Below, in pieces: positions 24,192-37,086 of a stretch of DNA of 64,000 nt. The DNA lies in NCBI GenBank assembly GCA_018398585.1, contig JAGTTD010000012.1:24251036-24315035 (forward strand), written 5' to 3'. The notes under the pieces were generated by a model. It saw nothing but the letters and a program-made list of their open reading frames with translations. It ran no database searches and had not been told where the DNA came from. Source of the stretch: Simmondsia chinensis (lineage: Eukaryota; Streptophyta; Magnoliopsida; Caryophyllales; Simmondsiaceae). Position numbers and translations under genes: made by a program. How positions within the stretch are numbered: the stretch's first letter is position 1; every line of letters begins with the position of its first letter.

Positions 24192-24201
24192 TATATATAT
24201 A
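24106..24201. repeat. (TA)n microsatellite with a short (CA)n block
   Basis: An uninterrupted TA run of more than 35 units is followed by ACACACACACAC and a further TA run. Confidence 0.97.
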
Positions 24202-24340
24202 GTGCAGGTTTTTTAGGAGTGACAGGTGAAATAATAACCTAGAAATTTAAGAATTGAGAATGGAGGCTTTGGGCAGAAAAAAATTTCTAATTAATATATA
24301 AATATAGATATAAATGTAGTATACTATACAAAGATAACAA

Positions 24341-24450
24341 ATTCAATGCCTAAAAGGCTCCAGCCAAGGCATACTCCGGGGATGGCTAAATGTATGCAAC
24401 CTTACACCTATGGTGCTATCTTGAAGGAAGGCTATTTCCAAAGGACCCCA
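24341..24450 (-). repeat. 3' tail module of the RTE LINE
   Basis: On the minus strand: GGGGTCCTTTGGAAATAGCC, GTAAGGTTGCATACAT, CCCCGGAGTATGC, GGAGCC. This is the same module as at 8661, 48028 and 61350, here about 50 bp downstream of the LINE RT and on the same strand, which suggests it is the LINE's own 3' UTR. The TTG run is lost. Confidence 0.65.
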
Positions 24451-24503
24451 AAACTTAAAAAAAAAAGGGAATAATATTTATAAAATCAAGTCATCTTTGA
24501 TTT

Positions 24504-25540
24504 ATGTCATCCTACTTTAATTTGAGAGGAAACTTTTTATCGCATAGTATCGTTGAAGCCATCTTTGACTTATGTCATCCTACTTTAATCCTGTTGTTGA
24601 CATTCTCTTCAACTTTGCCATCATGCTGCAACGTGGAGCCCAAATATCAAAAACAATCCTTTTCCAGTATGTATTCTAACCCAATCAACACGTCCTCTAT
24701 GCTTGTGTTCGATGTCTTACAAAATTTATATTCCATATACTCAGTTTTTTGATTTACTGAATCGTACACCTTTCGATTCTGAGAAACTTCTCTAAAGTTC
24801 CAGCTTCTCATTTACCCATTGTCTTGACTCACTTGTCGAGACTATATCATCTGCAAATAATTTACACAAGGTACCTCCCCTTAAATTTGCCTAATGAGCT
24901 CATCCATAGCTTTAATAAACAGGAAATGGCTCAAAATTAATCCTTGATGCAACCCCATTATAGTCGAAAAAGCATTGGTCTCTCATTCCATTGTATAGAC
25001 ATTGGTTGATTTTTCTTCGAACATGTCTTTAGTGTCTCAAATATATGACATAGAGATGCGTTTATTCTCCAAAACCCTCAATACAATATCTCTTGGCACT
25101 ATATCATACGCCTTCTCTAAATAAATGAAAATTATGGCCAGATAATTTTTCCTATCTCTGTAGTGTGCTATAGTACAACTTAGGAGATGGATCACTTCCA
25201 TTGTAAGTTTGCCTAGCATAAATTCAAATTGATTCATTGAAACACTTGTTTGTTGTCATAGCCTTCTTTATATGACCCATTCCCACAGCTTCATAGCACG
25301 GATTATGAGTTTGATACCCATTTAGTTAGTACTGCTCTAAATATTGCCTTTATTCTTATAGATCGGTATCAGAGTACTCTTCCTCCATTCATCAGGTATC
25401 TTGTTCCTTTGAAGAATTAGGTTGAATAGTTTAGTCAACCAACATATGCCCTTCCCTCTGTTGCATTTCCATGTCTCAATGGGTATTCCATCTAGTCCAA
25501 CTACTCTAACCCCAACTTGTTTTCTTTTAAGCATCCTTGA
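24504..25540 (-). pseudogene. RTE LINE reverse transcriptase pseudogene
   Basis: Fragments in order on the minus strand: VVGLDGIPIETWKC and LTKLFNLILQRNKIPDEWR (25337-25534), STLIPIYKNKG, then after a gap MNQFEFMLGKLTMEVIHLL and YLEKAYDIVPRDIVLRVLE (25037-25237). Next come GLHQGLILSHFLF and a frame-broken FADD-type segment (LFADDI read as NYLQMI plus shift), and finally KTEYMEYKFCK, YLGSTLQHDG and VNNRIKVG near 24520-24750. The domain spans about 350 codons, as in the family. A 30-bp segment (CATCTTTGAYTTATGTCATC) is duplicated at 24491 and 24560. No function remains. Confidence 0.87.
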
Positions 25541-26297
25541 CGTCCTTTGGTCTCATACACTTGTAGTAACAATAGTTCCTTGCTCCTCATATAATAGGAG
25601 TTCTCCTAGGGAAATATTGTATTCCCCTTTTCATTCAACAAATTGTAAAAGTACGCTTTCCATCTTTAATTTGTTGCTCATCTATGGGCACCTGTCCATC
25701 ATCCCCTTTTGTGTACTTTAGTCAATCTAGGTCTCTAGGTCTCCTTTATCTAACTTGGAAAATATATATATAAGCATCCTTAACTATCTTTGTTTCTTTC
25801 TTAATATGTTTATATATATATTTCTTGTCCTTTTCTCCACTTTGATCCCAATGCTTGAAATAGTCTCTTTTGTACTTAATTTTGTCTTGGACTTCCCTAC
25901 ACCACCATTAAGATTCTTGCTAGTTTGGCGTGCCTCCCTTTGATTCACCTTGTACTTCACATGCCGACCATTTGATTTTTTGTTCCATTTGGTTCTGTGG
26001 GTGGTTCACATACGCCTCGAAGACCCAGTCAATCTCAACATGTACTCTTTTCATAAAGGTTTAATACTTGCATAGCTTCAAATCCCGCCAACGAGAGAGT
26101 GAGTATGCAAGTTTCCTAGTTCTTTTGACACTTTTTTTCACCTTGACATTTGCACATACCGTACAGTCTTTATGCATTTTTTTCCTTAGTAGTATATAAT
26201 CTAAATCCTAGTCCACCGCCTCTGTATGTGATGATATGCTCTTTCATTTTCCTTAAAAAGGTGTTATCAACCATTAACTCATAAGCCACCACAAAGT

Positions 26298-26600
26298 CTA
26301 AGATAGCTTTTTCCCTTCATCGTTCTTAACTTTAGAGCCAAATCCTTCGTGGTAGGACATGTAGCCAATTGTAGCCATGCCCACATGCCTATTAAAATCA
26401 CCACCTATAAAAACTTGTTGACTTTGGGGTATGCCTTGTAGTGTTATGTCTAAGTTCTCCTGGAATCTAGCCTTCTTCTGCTCTATTACCCCCATCTAGG
26501 GGCATAGGCACTAATGAAGTTCATTATTTCCCCGTCCAGAACCAACTTGATGTCAATGATCCTATCACCAAGCTTAGATATTCCCACTACTTTTTTCCTA
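26298..26600 (-). pseudogene. RTE LINE endonuclease fragment
   Basis: On the minus strand 26490-26600 reads GDRIIDIKLVLDGEIMNFIS followed by AYAPRWG and a stop; after the break, 26298-26495 reads ENLDITLQGIPQSQQVFIGG and DFNRHVG. These are the central strands of the apurinic-endonuclease-like domain (the GDFN motif is present). The N-terminal part with the catalytic Glu is missing or unreadable. Confidence 0.82.
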
Positions 26601-26892
26601 TCCACAAATGTGGTATTCTATGTTTTCACTCATCACTTAGGCACCCTTTTCAGAACTCAATGAATTTTGGTAAAAATTCGACCAATTTTTATCATAAAAT
26701 GTTGATGTAGTACATGATTACAACAATATTTATGTGCTATCAATGTTTTCAACAAAAAATTAACGAATTGTGAACAAAATACTAGTAAACTATGATAAAA
26801 TATATCTACATATTAGTAAAATAATATGTCATGTTAACATTTTAGATAAAAAAATCCTTATGACTTGGCTTTTTTAAAGTTTATTTTGTTTA

Positions 26893-27355
26893 TGCGTGTG
26901 CGTGTGTATTTTCCATTTTGAAAGGTAAGTTTAATTGCCAAAAATATGATAAAATATACATTTTTATCATGTTCTTCTTATAATCGGCATATAATATCAG
27001 TTATATTTTTTCCATTTTAAAAATAAATGATACTTGAAATTAATTGATATTTACACTTAAATTTATTATCGACAATTTTTGTTTTAAAATTTTTGTCATT
27101 TTAACTCTCAACCTATAATATATGTATATATATAATGTGTGTGTGTATATTTTCCATTTTGAAAGGTAAGTTTAATTGCCAATAATATGGTAATATATAC
27201 ATTTTCATCATGTTCTCCATATAATCGACACATAATATTAGGTATCCATATTTTTCCCATTTTAAAAATTAATGATACTTGAAATTATTCGATATTTACA
27301 CTTAAATTTATTATCCATAATTTTTGTACATCTATTTTTGTAATTTTAACTCTCA
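26893..27355. repeat. About 240-bp tandem duplication in AT-rich DNA
   Basis: Copy 1 (about 26893-27118) and copy 2 (about 27138-27355) share TTCCATTTTGAAAGGTAAGT, TACTTGAAATTA, and TTACACTTAAATTTATTAT in order, separated by a TA/TG-rich spacer. There is no coding. Sequence 26641-26892 before it is featureless AT-rich DNA. Confidence 0.8.
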
Positions 27356-27438
27356 AATTATTAATGATACTCTATCTTTGCTATGAGTTCTGCTTCCACT
27401 GCTATTATTATTGCTAACGACATCATTTGTATAATATC

Positions 27439-27547
27439 AGGTATCATTTGTTGCTCCCTCTAAGCATATTCATGGTGGTTCCAAGCTCTTGAGCCTAGAT
27501 CCATGGTGGTTACTTGCTACTGGTGAGAACACGCTGCAGATTAAGGT
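27439..27547 (+). other. Possible orphan exon
   Basis: A splice-acceptor-like AATATCAG precedes an open stretch reading SFVAPSKHIHGG and LSLDPWWLLATGENTLQIK, ended by a possible donor (AAG then GTTAGA). The composition is more protein-like than its surroundings, and the following 27632-27835 also stays open. I do not recognise the family, and no further exon is evident. It may be chance. Confidence 0.25.
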
Positions 27548-28400
27548 TAGATTTGTAAGTTTCTAACTTAGAAGTCATGTATTTGAGTATGCAATTGCAT
27601 ACATGCATTGTAATTTGGTTGTAATTCATCTGTGAATTGTAATAATCACCTACATAATGGAGATCTCTCTAAAAATAGGGAGCCGAGGACTAGGACCATC
27701 TTTTTAGGGTTTGACCCTCGTAAAAATTCTAGTGTTCTTGTTTTGTTGTTTTTAGTTTCGAGATATCAGGTCTGTAATTCATTTCTTTTGCTTTTCACGA
27801 CTTGTATTATGTTTAACATTAGTTATCTCACCTAAATTGCTAAACATTGAATAATACACATAGGTAGTAGATTCTGTTTAATTAGCATACTATATTTTAT
27901 TGATAGAGAGTAAAATGAATGAAATAACTAAAACATTAACTAAAGAAATGTACATTAAATTATAAATTGAAAAATAAATAGAAAGATAAAAAAGATAATT
28001 GTTTATCTCCTAAGGGGGAAGCACATTCTTTGAATAAAGGAATAGGGAAAAAAACGTGCAGAATAAGAAAAATGCAAACTAAGGTTGATGGCTTTAATAA
28101 AAGTGAATTTGTTGTACTTTAACTCAATATTTCGACTGATGGGTCATTTAGTCCTGAACTTGTACACTGAGGTATTGTACTTATGATTAGCCTTGATACA
28201 TGTAGCAATTGTTGGAGTGACTTATAACTTCATAATATTATCTCCGCCTTTAAATTGATCGATGCACACAAAGAGAGAAGCAAACCACCACATTGATATC
28301 CTAGTGAAGAATGGAGTGTAGTAGAGTTGTCCTTCGATTTGGCTTTAACTAGTAAAGAAACCATAAAAGCAAGAACAGAAAAAAAGAGTCTTTGTAGAGT
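27548..28400. other. Intergenic and retroelement leader sequence
   Basis: No gene is seen. The upper part (about 28270-28400) reads on the minus strand like the leader downstream of a copia primer binding site (see next entry), but no gag follows. Confidence 0.45.
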
Positions 28401-28818
28401 GGCTTTGATACCTTATGAAGATACAAAGAAATGAAATAAGACTATTGTATTGAATGAATGAATTACAAGCTAAAAGAGCTCTATTTATGATGCATACACG
28501 ATAGAAGAAAGACAATAAATCTCATAGACTCTAGAACTGGGGACAAGGGTAGAAAGGGCAAAGCATGTCAACCTATAATTACTTTCATAAAGTGCTCCTT
28601 AAATAGTTTTCATAGTCTTTCCCTTCCTTTTCTTTGTATGAGTATTTTAATCATCAAAAAGATCATTGCCCTCAAGGATATATGGTCGGAAATTGTAGAT
28701 TTAGGGATGACATGTCTCATCATGTAGCCTTTCCAATTTCATGGTCTTCCCATGCACTGAATACTACTTCTGTTTTCTTGTTTGTGTGTTTACGGTTATC
28801 GTATAATTTAAGTTAACG
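28401..28818 (-). mobile_element. copia LTR remnant with primer binding site
   Basis: On the minus strand a TATA-like box (CATAAATAG, 28491-28499) is followed by a leader and an LTR end TATCTTCA (28416). Then comes GGTATCAAAGCC (28401-28412), close to the initiator-Met primer site TGGTATCAGAGCC. The start of the LTR is uncertain; TTAACG at 28813-28818 could be the mutated CA end. The internal region is lost, leaving an LTR-plus-leader fragment. Confidence 0.5.
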
Positions 28819-28866
28819 AACTTGGAAATGGATTTGCCACGACTAAGGCCCAAATGAAGTCCAAAC

Positions 28867-29296
28867 TTTTTTTTTTTTTGGTAAATCAGTGATAAATACT
28901 ATATATAATCAAAATATATATACAAGTCTACGAGGGACATACCCCAAGCCAAGGCTAGAAGGCCTACATCAAAGAATCAATCAAAAAAAGAATCAAAGTA
29001 AGATGTATCAACGATCAACATTATCAAACAGAGAGAACAAGCAAATGAAGGAAAACAAGCTAATGTCAATCCCCCACTCCTGCAGAAGCTGCGAGTGGCG
29101 ATGAGCATCGCGAAGTGTAGGGGCAGCAATCAGACCACTGTGGACCAATCCTATGATCTCCTCAGTGATGACTGCAGAAGGCCTGGACTGGGACCGATGA
29201 ATCCTCAGGTTACGCTCATACCAGAGGATGTAAACCGTAGCGGAGAAACAAAGGCAGGCAAGCATCCGATCCACCCCGCGGCCACGAAGCATGTGA
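28867..29296 (-). mobile_element. 5'-truncated L1 LINE end with poly(A) tail
   Basis: On the minus strand 29008-29292 encodes MLACLCFSATVYILWYERNL and RIHRSQSRPSA, the end of the zinc-binding domain that closes plant L1 ORF2. It is followed by about 130 bp of 3' UTR and a 13-A tail (T run at 28867-28879). Flanking target duplications were not found. Such 5' truncation is the usual outcome of L1 insertion. Confidence 0.8.
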
Positions 29297-32200
29297 TTGA
29301 CTTCAATCGCTCACTTGTTATATTTATTTATATTGTTTGGTGTCTTGGTGTCTTTGACTTTGTTTTGTAACTTTGTAATTAGTGTGGATCCCACCAATGC
29401 TCTAATTACGGAGAGCATCAACATTTTATATTTTAATGCATAAAAATAAAGATATGGACCCAACTCGAGTGACAGTTAGGGCAGAGCACTGCATGACACT
29501 CCAGATATACCTTACCAATGACACAAGCTAAATAAAGGTAAATGAAAGGGACTATGGCAAAAAACACACTTAGAGTGTTTCTTTTCGAACACCATATCCA
29601 ACACTTTGATTGCACTTGCAAAAGCAAATAAAAACTACAATAATGACTACTATTATATATGAAAAAGGACAAGAAATATAATTTGAAGAGCTTATGATGT
29701 GGTTGTGGAACCCTTTGCTGAGCTAACATTAATTCTCTTACTTATAGACTCCAGGAATTTACTATTGCTATAAGTTTCATGCAAGCACATTTATGTCCTT
29801 AAGCTTCTCTGTGATCTATTAGGATTCCCATAAAAACGAAATGTGTTGGGCTTTAACGACCTTTTGCTTCATGTCTCCCATCTCCTTGAAACTGTCGATG
29901 AGGTCCACGTCTCTTTAGGCACTTCAAGTAACTGGCCTCAAGCTTGTGCGACTGTCCTTTTATGGCGTTTCAGATAGTTGCCTCAAGCTCGAATATCTAA
30001 TCTTCTTACAATGTCACTTTCGAGTGCTTACCTAGCTCCAATTATTTTCAATCACATACTAGTCACACGCCTTATTAAATAAAGGACATCATTTCCGAAC
30101 CCATCATTTTTTCTATGTTAACGAATGCCCCTTCTATTCGTTGGTATATATTCCAACATTACAACATATAAGAAAGATAATTTGACTTCCAAAGGAAACT
30201 TGACATAGTAATTTCACATAAACTTTCACCATTTCACTGCTCATCTTCTTTTTTAAATCCTTAATCTCTTCAACATTTGTTTACTGAGATCTTGGTGCCT
30301 GTCATTTTGTGTTCTTAGTTTCTTTCTTCGTTTGCTTGAATCAAACTTTTGAAATATCAATCAAACTACACAATGCATGTCCCTCCCAATTGTTGATTGG
30401 AGTGGTGCAACTGGGTAGTTCATGAACTTGCTTCAAGATAATTATCATACAGTTGTTGATCAGTTTTAGGTTGTGACTAATGCCTCTTCTCTTGAGGGAG
30501 TCTTCCTTCATCTAAAAAGGGGGATTCCTCTTTGACCCCTCACTTCAAAATATAGAGAAAGTCTCTCAGCTCCCATGGGTGTTCCTAGACATACTTGAGG
30601 CACCTCTAACTTGGTCTTTCTCTACTTACAGAGGATTAGAGGGAAGCCTCAATCTACAAAGGCTTTCTCCCATTCAGGAGCTAGACACTCCTAGGAGCCG
30701 ATTAAATGGTACGAGTCCCTTGAACCAAGAGTTGGAGGGAGATGGAGAATGCTCCGTATCTATGAGGCCCTCCCGTTCTCTGCATACCATATTAGGTGTT
30801 ATTATCCTATAATTGCTGAAGATATAGCAACTCTAGTACATCTCTCCCCCTTTTTTCTTGTCCCTTAGCATCCTTATATGTCTCAGGAAGCAAAGGACTA
30901 TCTTTGCTCAGCTCTTTCAAGTTCAGTTATTTTTCTTTTGTTAATTTTTACTTAAACATATCCAATGCTGAATCATCAAAATCAAAGGATGAAAAAAGAT
31001 CCTTCTATTTATTTTTGCTCAACATTTTTTTTTTTTCCTTAATTCATCTGACAACTATTTGCATTGTGCCAAAATTTTAGCCATCCATATTGCTTTCAGT
31101 AGTCTTCTGACCCTGGTACAATTATTTTGGTGTAAGGTTTATTGGTGCCTCCATGACATTGTTGTCTCTAATTACAACATCTCCATTGGGGGCCCATTTC
31201 TAGTTCGTCCAGTTGCGGCCACTTCTTATTTCCCAGCCTTATATTATAGAGGCCCTATAAATTCAACCACAAGAGTTGCTTGTTGCTCGGGGAAGGCCCT
31301 AGCTCCTAGGGTTGTCACTCCGTCCACCGTGGAGCATGTTTTACTTCATTAATCAATGCCACATTTCACACAAAGAACTCCTCGTAGACTCCTACTCAAA
31401 GAAGGAGCTTTAGGGCTTTTTGGTTCAAGGAACTCAACTTAGGCCAAGAGGTAGGCATTAACTCAACTATTTGACAAATAGTCCTTAGCCCCAAGACCTC
31501 TTAGTTTTTCACTAGGCCAATCTTGGAATTGAGACATATAGGCCTAACCCATTTGTTCAAAATTTTTGAATGGTTTGAGCCTCTAGTGGGCACAAAGGCC
31601 AAGTGCTAGCCTGTACAGCTTGAAGAGGTCCCTAATACCAACCTAGATAATAGGTAGTTCTATCCTAATCTTACATCTTATATGTATCACCAAGAGGCAC
31701 CAAATCTTTTTCTGTTTGTACTCACTTTACTAGAACACCCTTGATTTTATAACTACCAAACAATACTTCATCGGTTTTCTTCCTAAGGATGCCTTAACTT
31801 CAGGTATCCGGATTCAACTTGCCATAGTGTTTGGCTCAAGAAAGCCTTCAAAAAGTTCTACTTGAGGTACAGCTTCTCAACTCTTGTTTGCGTCTTCAAA
31901 ACTACAGCTTGAATTGGGCACCTAACTCCAATCTCCTCCATTTGATTCAGGTTACGTAACACCTTCCCCACCGCGTAAGGGGACTTTGAGATAAGTCCCT
32001 ATTGCATGAAGCATGTCGAGAATGCTCTCCACAACAGAGCCTCTTTTGATCCAACCTCAACTTGTAATGCCCCAAGGAGGCAACCCCTCAAGCTTGAGAA
32101 ACAGGCCATGGGGTTGAATCTATGCTACTAGCAACCCTAGAAACTAAAGCTCTAACAACATCATCAATAACAAGAGAGGAAGATTTAGAGTCCATAATTT

Positions 32201-33175
32201 CTTTAATCAAGCAGAGGAAATCCCTTAGGCTACAGCATTGGGCTTGTTTCTTTGGGTTGAAATATATCATATTACAACTTTGTTGTTCTTTCCTTCAGGG
32301 CACTAAGTGTGAACCTTTTTTGTATTTAATTGAAGCTTATCCATTGACCAAGCCATTGGCTTAAGGTTTAACCCATTTCATTGATTGCACTAACAAGGAG
32401 CCACTCCCAAGCTACACTCCATGCCCTTGAACTATTGGAAATCTGTATCAAGAAACCAAGGACTTTGTCTTCCCAATGCTTCAACATGCAACTAGAAGCA
32501 TTTAACCCATCCAAATTACGGCCATCAAGAACTACCCCTCCTAGACCTCTCATCCAAGTTCCTTTCCTGGTAACATTCCAGGTTGTCGAACCTAACCCAA
32601 CTCCTGTAGCAGTGTAGGAGGACTAGGTGGAAACTCATGAGAAGAACAACTCGGTAAGCTTTGTTTGAAACTCAACATTTTATTCTTCCTTTGTTGTTTC
32701 GAGACTAGTCATCAGTTTCTTTATTTTCAGCGGAAGAAGGTCTCCCTTAGAATGCAATGGTACACTTTAAGGGTCTCCATTTATTTTCAATCCTTTTTAT
32801 TGAGCAGGCAACCCAAAAACCTCCATCCCTCCTTGAGACGCTTAAGCAATTTCTTTTGCTCCAACTAGCAGTAATGCTCTTTCGTTAAAATGCTAATATT
32901 GCTTTCTACTTCACTTGAGACTTTTTGAGTGCTTGAACTAACCATCCATGCAAATAAGATTTTGAGAAGTAATTGATCTCAAACTGATTGGGCTTGTTTG
33001 ATATGATTTTTTGTTTATAATTTTTGATTCTTGATAAAATAAAAACTAAATTTCCATTTCTTTTTTAGTTTTGGTTTTTATTTCTCAATTTTCCGTTCCG
33101 TCACACAATAAAAAGATCCAAAACAGAAAAAAAAAAATCTAAAAATATCGATTTTGAATCAAACTTTTAATTTAT
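29297..33175. other. Intergenic sequence without a supported gene
   Basis: This is 3.9 kb with no LTR pair and no recognised domain. Moderately long frames exist at 30579-30812, 31059-31352 and 32088-32617 (both strands), but none shows a motif, and opposite frames overlap. The stretch 32088-32620 is more balanced in composition than the rest (minus-strand MDSKSSSLVIDDVVRALVSR and a separate VLDGRNLDGLNASSC piece) and could be a worn gene or transposon fragment. Confidence 0.5.
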
Positions 33176-33440
33176 TCAGTAATTAGCAAGAAGATTGACG
33201 ATACAAAACAACACTCCGTTTGAGATCATACAAGATAAAAAAACGAAAGGACATCAAAACGGGACTAGCTAATACAACCCAAACGAGAACAACAAGACAG
33301 GAACTCCTAGCCCCCGATTGCGCACTAGACAGACTTTTGATACAATCAATATTTCTAGCAATTTTCTCCAGCGAGTAAGGGAATGAATCACACCATGCGT
33401 TAACCCATATAAGCCCATTCTCATATTGATACTTCAAAAA
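33176..33440 (-). mobile_element. Possible L1 LINE 3' UTR fragment
   Basis: On the minus strand a Leu/Val-rich open run with SSCLVVLVWVVLASPV ends in a stop, then TAATTACTGAATAAA-like sequence. It resembles the 3' UTR wording of plant L1 tails elsewhere in the window, but no poly(A) tail is left. Confidence 0.35.
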
Positions 33441-35671
33441 ATTTCATCCGTTTGCCATTGGCCATTGTTAAAGTCTATTTTGTTTCAGATTATCAAACTA
33501 TTATGCCTCTGAAAAAACGACAAGCTAAAAAAAATAATGTATTTTTGTGATAAAAGACTATGTCGAGGGTTTATTTGAGTTTCAAGTCAAAATGGCGGTA
33601 CGAAATAGGTGACTTTTTGGCAATTTGGTCGCCGTCGTATAATTGTCACCTTTAGATAAGTAAAGCCTGCAGTGTTTTAATCCCACATCTCTTTTTCGTT
33701 TGACTAATTTTATTGGCTATTCAACTATTAGTTGTTCGGATCTAAAATTCACTTATAATATATATTTTCAACACGTAAATATACTATTTTATTTAAAAAT
33801 GGGGTTCATATATTATCACTAATAATACAGTTAAATAAGCGTTTTCTAGATGGTATCTGTATAATACATGTATTATAATATATATCCATATTTTTCTTAT
33901 TTGAAAAATACATAATGACAATTGAAAGTAATCAACAACTACAACTAAAATAAATATCTATATTTTGCTAAATTTATTACTTTAACTCTTAAATTATTGA
34001 TTGTACCACGTCATTTAATATGTATTATGTTTTCGTTTCTGCTATTGTGACTAACTGTCAAGGAATCAACTATTTCAAAAGCTTAAACTGATGAGTGAAG
34101 GTCCAAGAATAATTTTACACTGTATGCTCCCTCACGCAAATTTCAATTGGGCTTGAAGTGTGAAAAATACACAAAACCACTTGGTACCTACACCTTGTTC
34201 TTGAAATATGTTAATATTTAGAGTGGGAGTTGTGGCGTTTTAGAACTTGTAGTCTCTTAGTTAACAAGAATCTACATGTGAAGGAATCAATTATTCAACA
34301 GGGTTAAACTGATGGGTAAAAGTCCAAAAATAATTTTATAATCTAAAACCAACATTATTCTTTGCTCTTATAAGTCAACAAACTGTTAACCAGTGTTTTC
34401 GTATATATAGCCGAATAATACTTGTTAACCGTGGTTGAGATTGAATTAGCATTCAAGTCCCTGGCATTTAGGTCATATTAGATTTAAGATTGTCAAACTT
34501 CTGAGCTTAGCTATAATTTTCAGGTTGGTTAAGGTTTGACTGGTTGGAACGGGTCCAAAATGTAATACCCATTATTAACTTTAAAGAGCACGTAACTTTT
34601 ACTACTAACAACTCGAACGGATCTGCGATTGCTCAGGGATATATACCTCTTAGGATATCGATACATAATAGAAACGTAAAATCGATTGAGCACCTTAAAA
34701 TTGAAAGATAAACGTGAAATCTACCCAAGAGAAGAGAAAACTAGGTTTGTATAGCAACTATATATAGGCAAAATAAAACAAACTCTAAAACGTGAAAATT
34801 ACAAAAATACTCTAAAATACAAAATTACGAAAATGCCCCTAAACTATGCGGAAAACATAAAAGTGGCTTGAAAACATGTTTAAAGGTCGAAGTTGGGGAA
34901 AATAGGCAGGCTAGTGGCAAAGCAACTGGGGGTTACATATACCCTATAACTCCTTATGGATCAAAAGTGATGGCCATTTGAAGTTGTCCACGTAAATTAG
35001 TGCTTCCGGTCCACTTGTTTAGGCTTCTGGTGGCCTAGTTGCTCCAAAAACTGTTTTACTACTCTTCCTATATCAGATATTTGTCATAAGTTGGGCCACT
35101 AAATAATGGTCTATCATAAACATAGTTAGTAAAATACATTAAGGGAATTAAATGGATTTTAATACATCAGCTCTACGCATAAAAAATTTAGTCAAAATTT
35201 CGATGAGTTCAAAAAAAAGTTATACATATTGCATTCATGTCTTTAACAACTTATTTTCATATGCTTATAAAGTAAGGGAAAAAATGTAATTGTATGAAAA
35301 TTTGATGGTGTTACCTATAATAACAGTAGTAGAAAAGCATGAGACGTACTAAAAAGTAATTCATAAGTCACTAATTAATGAAATGAAGTGACAAATTTTG
35401 TAAAACATGGAATATACATGGATACTTAATTTCGGCATAAGTATTACTATTTTCAATTGATGTTTCCCCTTTTAGTCCCAAAAATATGGATATATGCTAT
35501 AAAACATGTATTCTACGGCTAACATAAACGACCGCATATTTTACCATATTATTGGCAATCACTCGTAAATGCCCTTTTCAAACGTAGAAATACGGATACA
35601 TGTTTAATATATCGAGTATACACGTATTTTACTAACTACGATCATAAATTAGTGATACTTGTCATATTGTA
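33441..35671. other. AT-rich intergenic sequence with a diverged direct repeat
   Basis: Two copies of a roughly 55-bp segment (AAGGAATCAA(C/T)TATT, TTAAACTGATG(A/G)GT, AATAATTTTA) lie at about 34059 and 34284. A TGTAATACCC at 34559 resembles an LTR start, but no partner end was found. There is no coding. Confidence 0.5.
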
Positions 35672-35870
35672 TTTTTTTTTTTTGAGATAATTAGAGAAAA
35701 CTCTTAATATAGAAATTAGCGCACATGCAAAAACGGCGTCCAAGAAAACGCATAGGAGTGGGACAAAAATAAAAGAGATGTATCTCCTAGAACAACTAGG
35801 AATACACTCCCAAAACCCTGAACTCCTCACTTGTGCCAACTCCGAAGACACTACGACCTATGACGCCTAG
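35672..35870 (-). mobile_element. L1 LINE 3' tail with poly(A)
   Basis: On the minus strand a short 3' UTR ends TTTTCTCTAATTATCTC followed by 12 A (T run at 35672-35683). The ending resembles that of the tail at 37087-37230. There is no coding beyond a featureless 69-codon frame. Confidence 0.5.
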
Positions 35871-37086
35871 TTGTCACATTATATATGTATTGAGTGCAAG
35901 GTGAGTACAAGTTATAAAATTTTTCGGGACTTAGGCCAATTATTTACAAGGTTAGCGTTAATATGATACACATACAAGTCTAAGTGAGGTTAAATAGTAA
36001 TATTCGAGTGTCATAAGGTGAAGTAGCACTCTAGGTTTCTATACAAATTTTTTCTTTGGCACAATTCTAATATGAGATTTCAGACTAAACTTATATATGG
36101 AGTCCTTAATATTTTATCTCATATGAGATTCATCTTAAAATCAGACATACCCTCACTTTCTCCACTCTAATATAGATTATGTATAACTGGATCCAATATT
36201 CATTGGAAAGATCATCAGCACATTAAATTTAAATGCACAACTCTTTTCTCGTCTTGGTGCATCGAACAAGAGCCATCATCATCCACCTGCTATAATACAA
36301 TTGAAATGTTATCAAAGAATTAATATACACAAGGTCGATATGTCCCTTTGGGACATAACATGATGGTGGAGAATGCCAATGTCCATATGCCACTTGGGTT
36401 AGAATCCGTACTTGGGCAAAAGTGACTCCCTATTTATGGGGAATTTAAGGGGATTTCTACCCCTCCCCCCAAAAGACATTACTGATATAAAAAAAATAAA
36501 AATAAAATAAGGTCAACATATAAATTCAAGTAAGATTTTATTCTAAAACAGTTTGACATTTTATAAAGTAGCTCACTAAATTTAACAGCTGATAAATTTC
36601 TCTCAAATCAAGATATAAAATTTGACCAAAAAAAATTACAGTATAAAATTTCTTACTTTTTGAACACTTATAAAATTTCTTACTAGACTTGTATCTCGTG
36701 TCACAAAACTTAACGTACATTTGTTATTACTCTTCCTTCAAAAACTTCAAACATGGAGACTTATCATTTCTGCTGACTGAAAGGAGTCAATGGACTACAT
36801 ATGTGGGCGTTTAAGAGTGAGAAACATTGGGGCAACGCCTTTTACACGAAGGCAAAATAAGAAAAAACAAATCCATTATTGTCAAAATTAAGAGGATAAA
36901 ATCCATTCTTGTCAACAGAACATAAAAAACTCCACTTTAAAAAATAAAATAAAAGACCAATCTTTTTTTTTTTTTTTTTTTTTACCCTATTACGAGTATT
37001 TGAATGTCGTTAGTTAATTTTTGACAAAGATGGACCCTAGGTTCCCCTTCCATTACAGTAGTCATAATTTTTGAAACTTTTCTTTC
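35871..37086. other. AT-rich intergenic sequence
   Basis: No gene or element is recognised. A T run of about 20 lies at 36964-36983. Confidence 0.5.

Larger units (their letters stand above)
24341..26640 (-). mobile_element. Degenerate RTE-type LINE (non-LTR retrotransposon)
   Basis: In minus-strand order the segment holds an endonuclease fragment, a reverse transcriptase and a short 3' tail module. Both protein parts have the wording typical of plant RTE elements (FMPGRSTMEAIHLL- and LEKAYDRVPRD-like). Stops and frameshifts are frequent, and the region between RT and tail (maturation/C-terminal part) is deleted. The 5' end is not defined: the first motif seen starts near 26600. No target duplication was identified. 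Confidence 0.85.

Noticed and set aside
32088..32617. Two-strand open region considered as a host gene
   Set aside because: Neither strand gives a continuous product or a known motif; left as an unassigned stretch.
34559..34620. TGTAATACCC as the start of another solo LTR
   Set aside because: No matching GGGTATTACA end or target duplication was found downstream.
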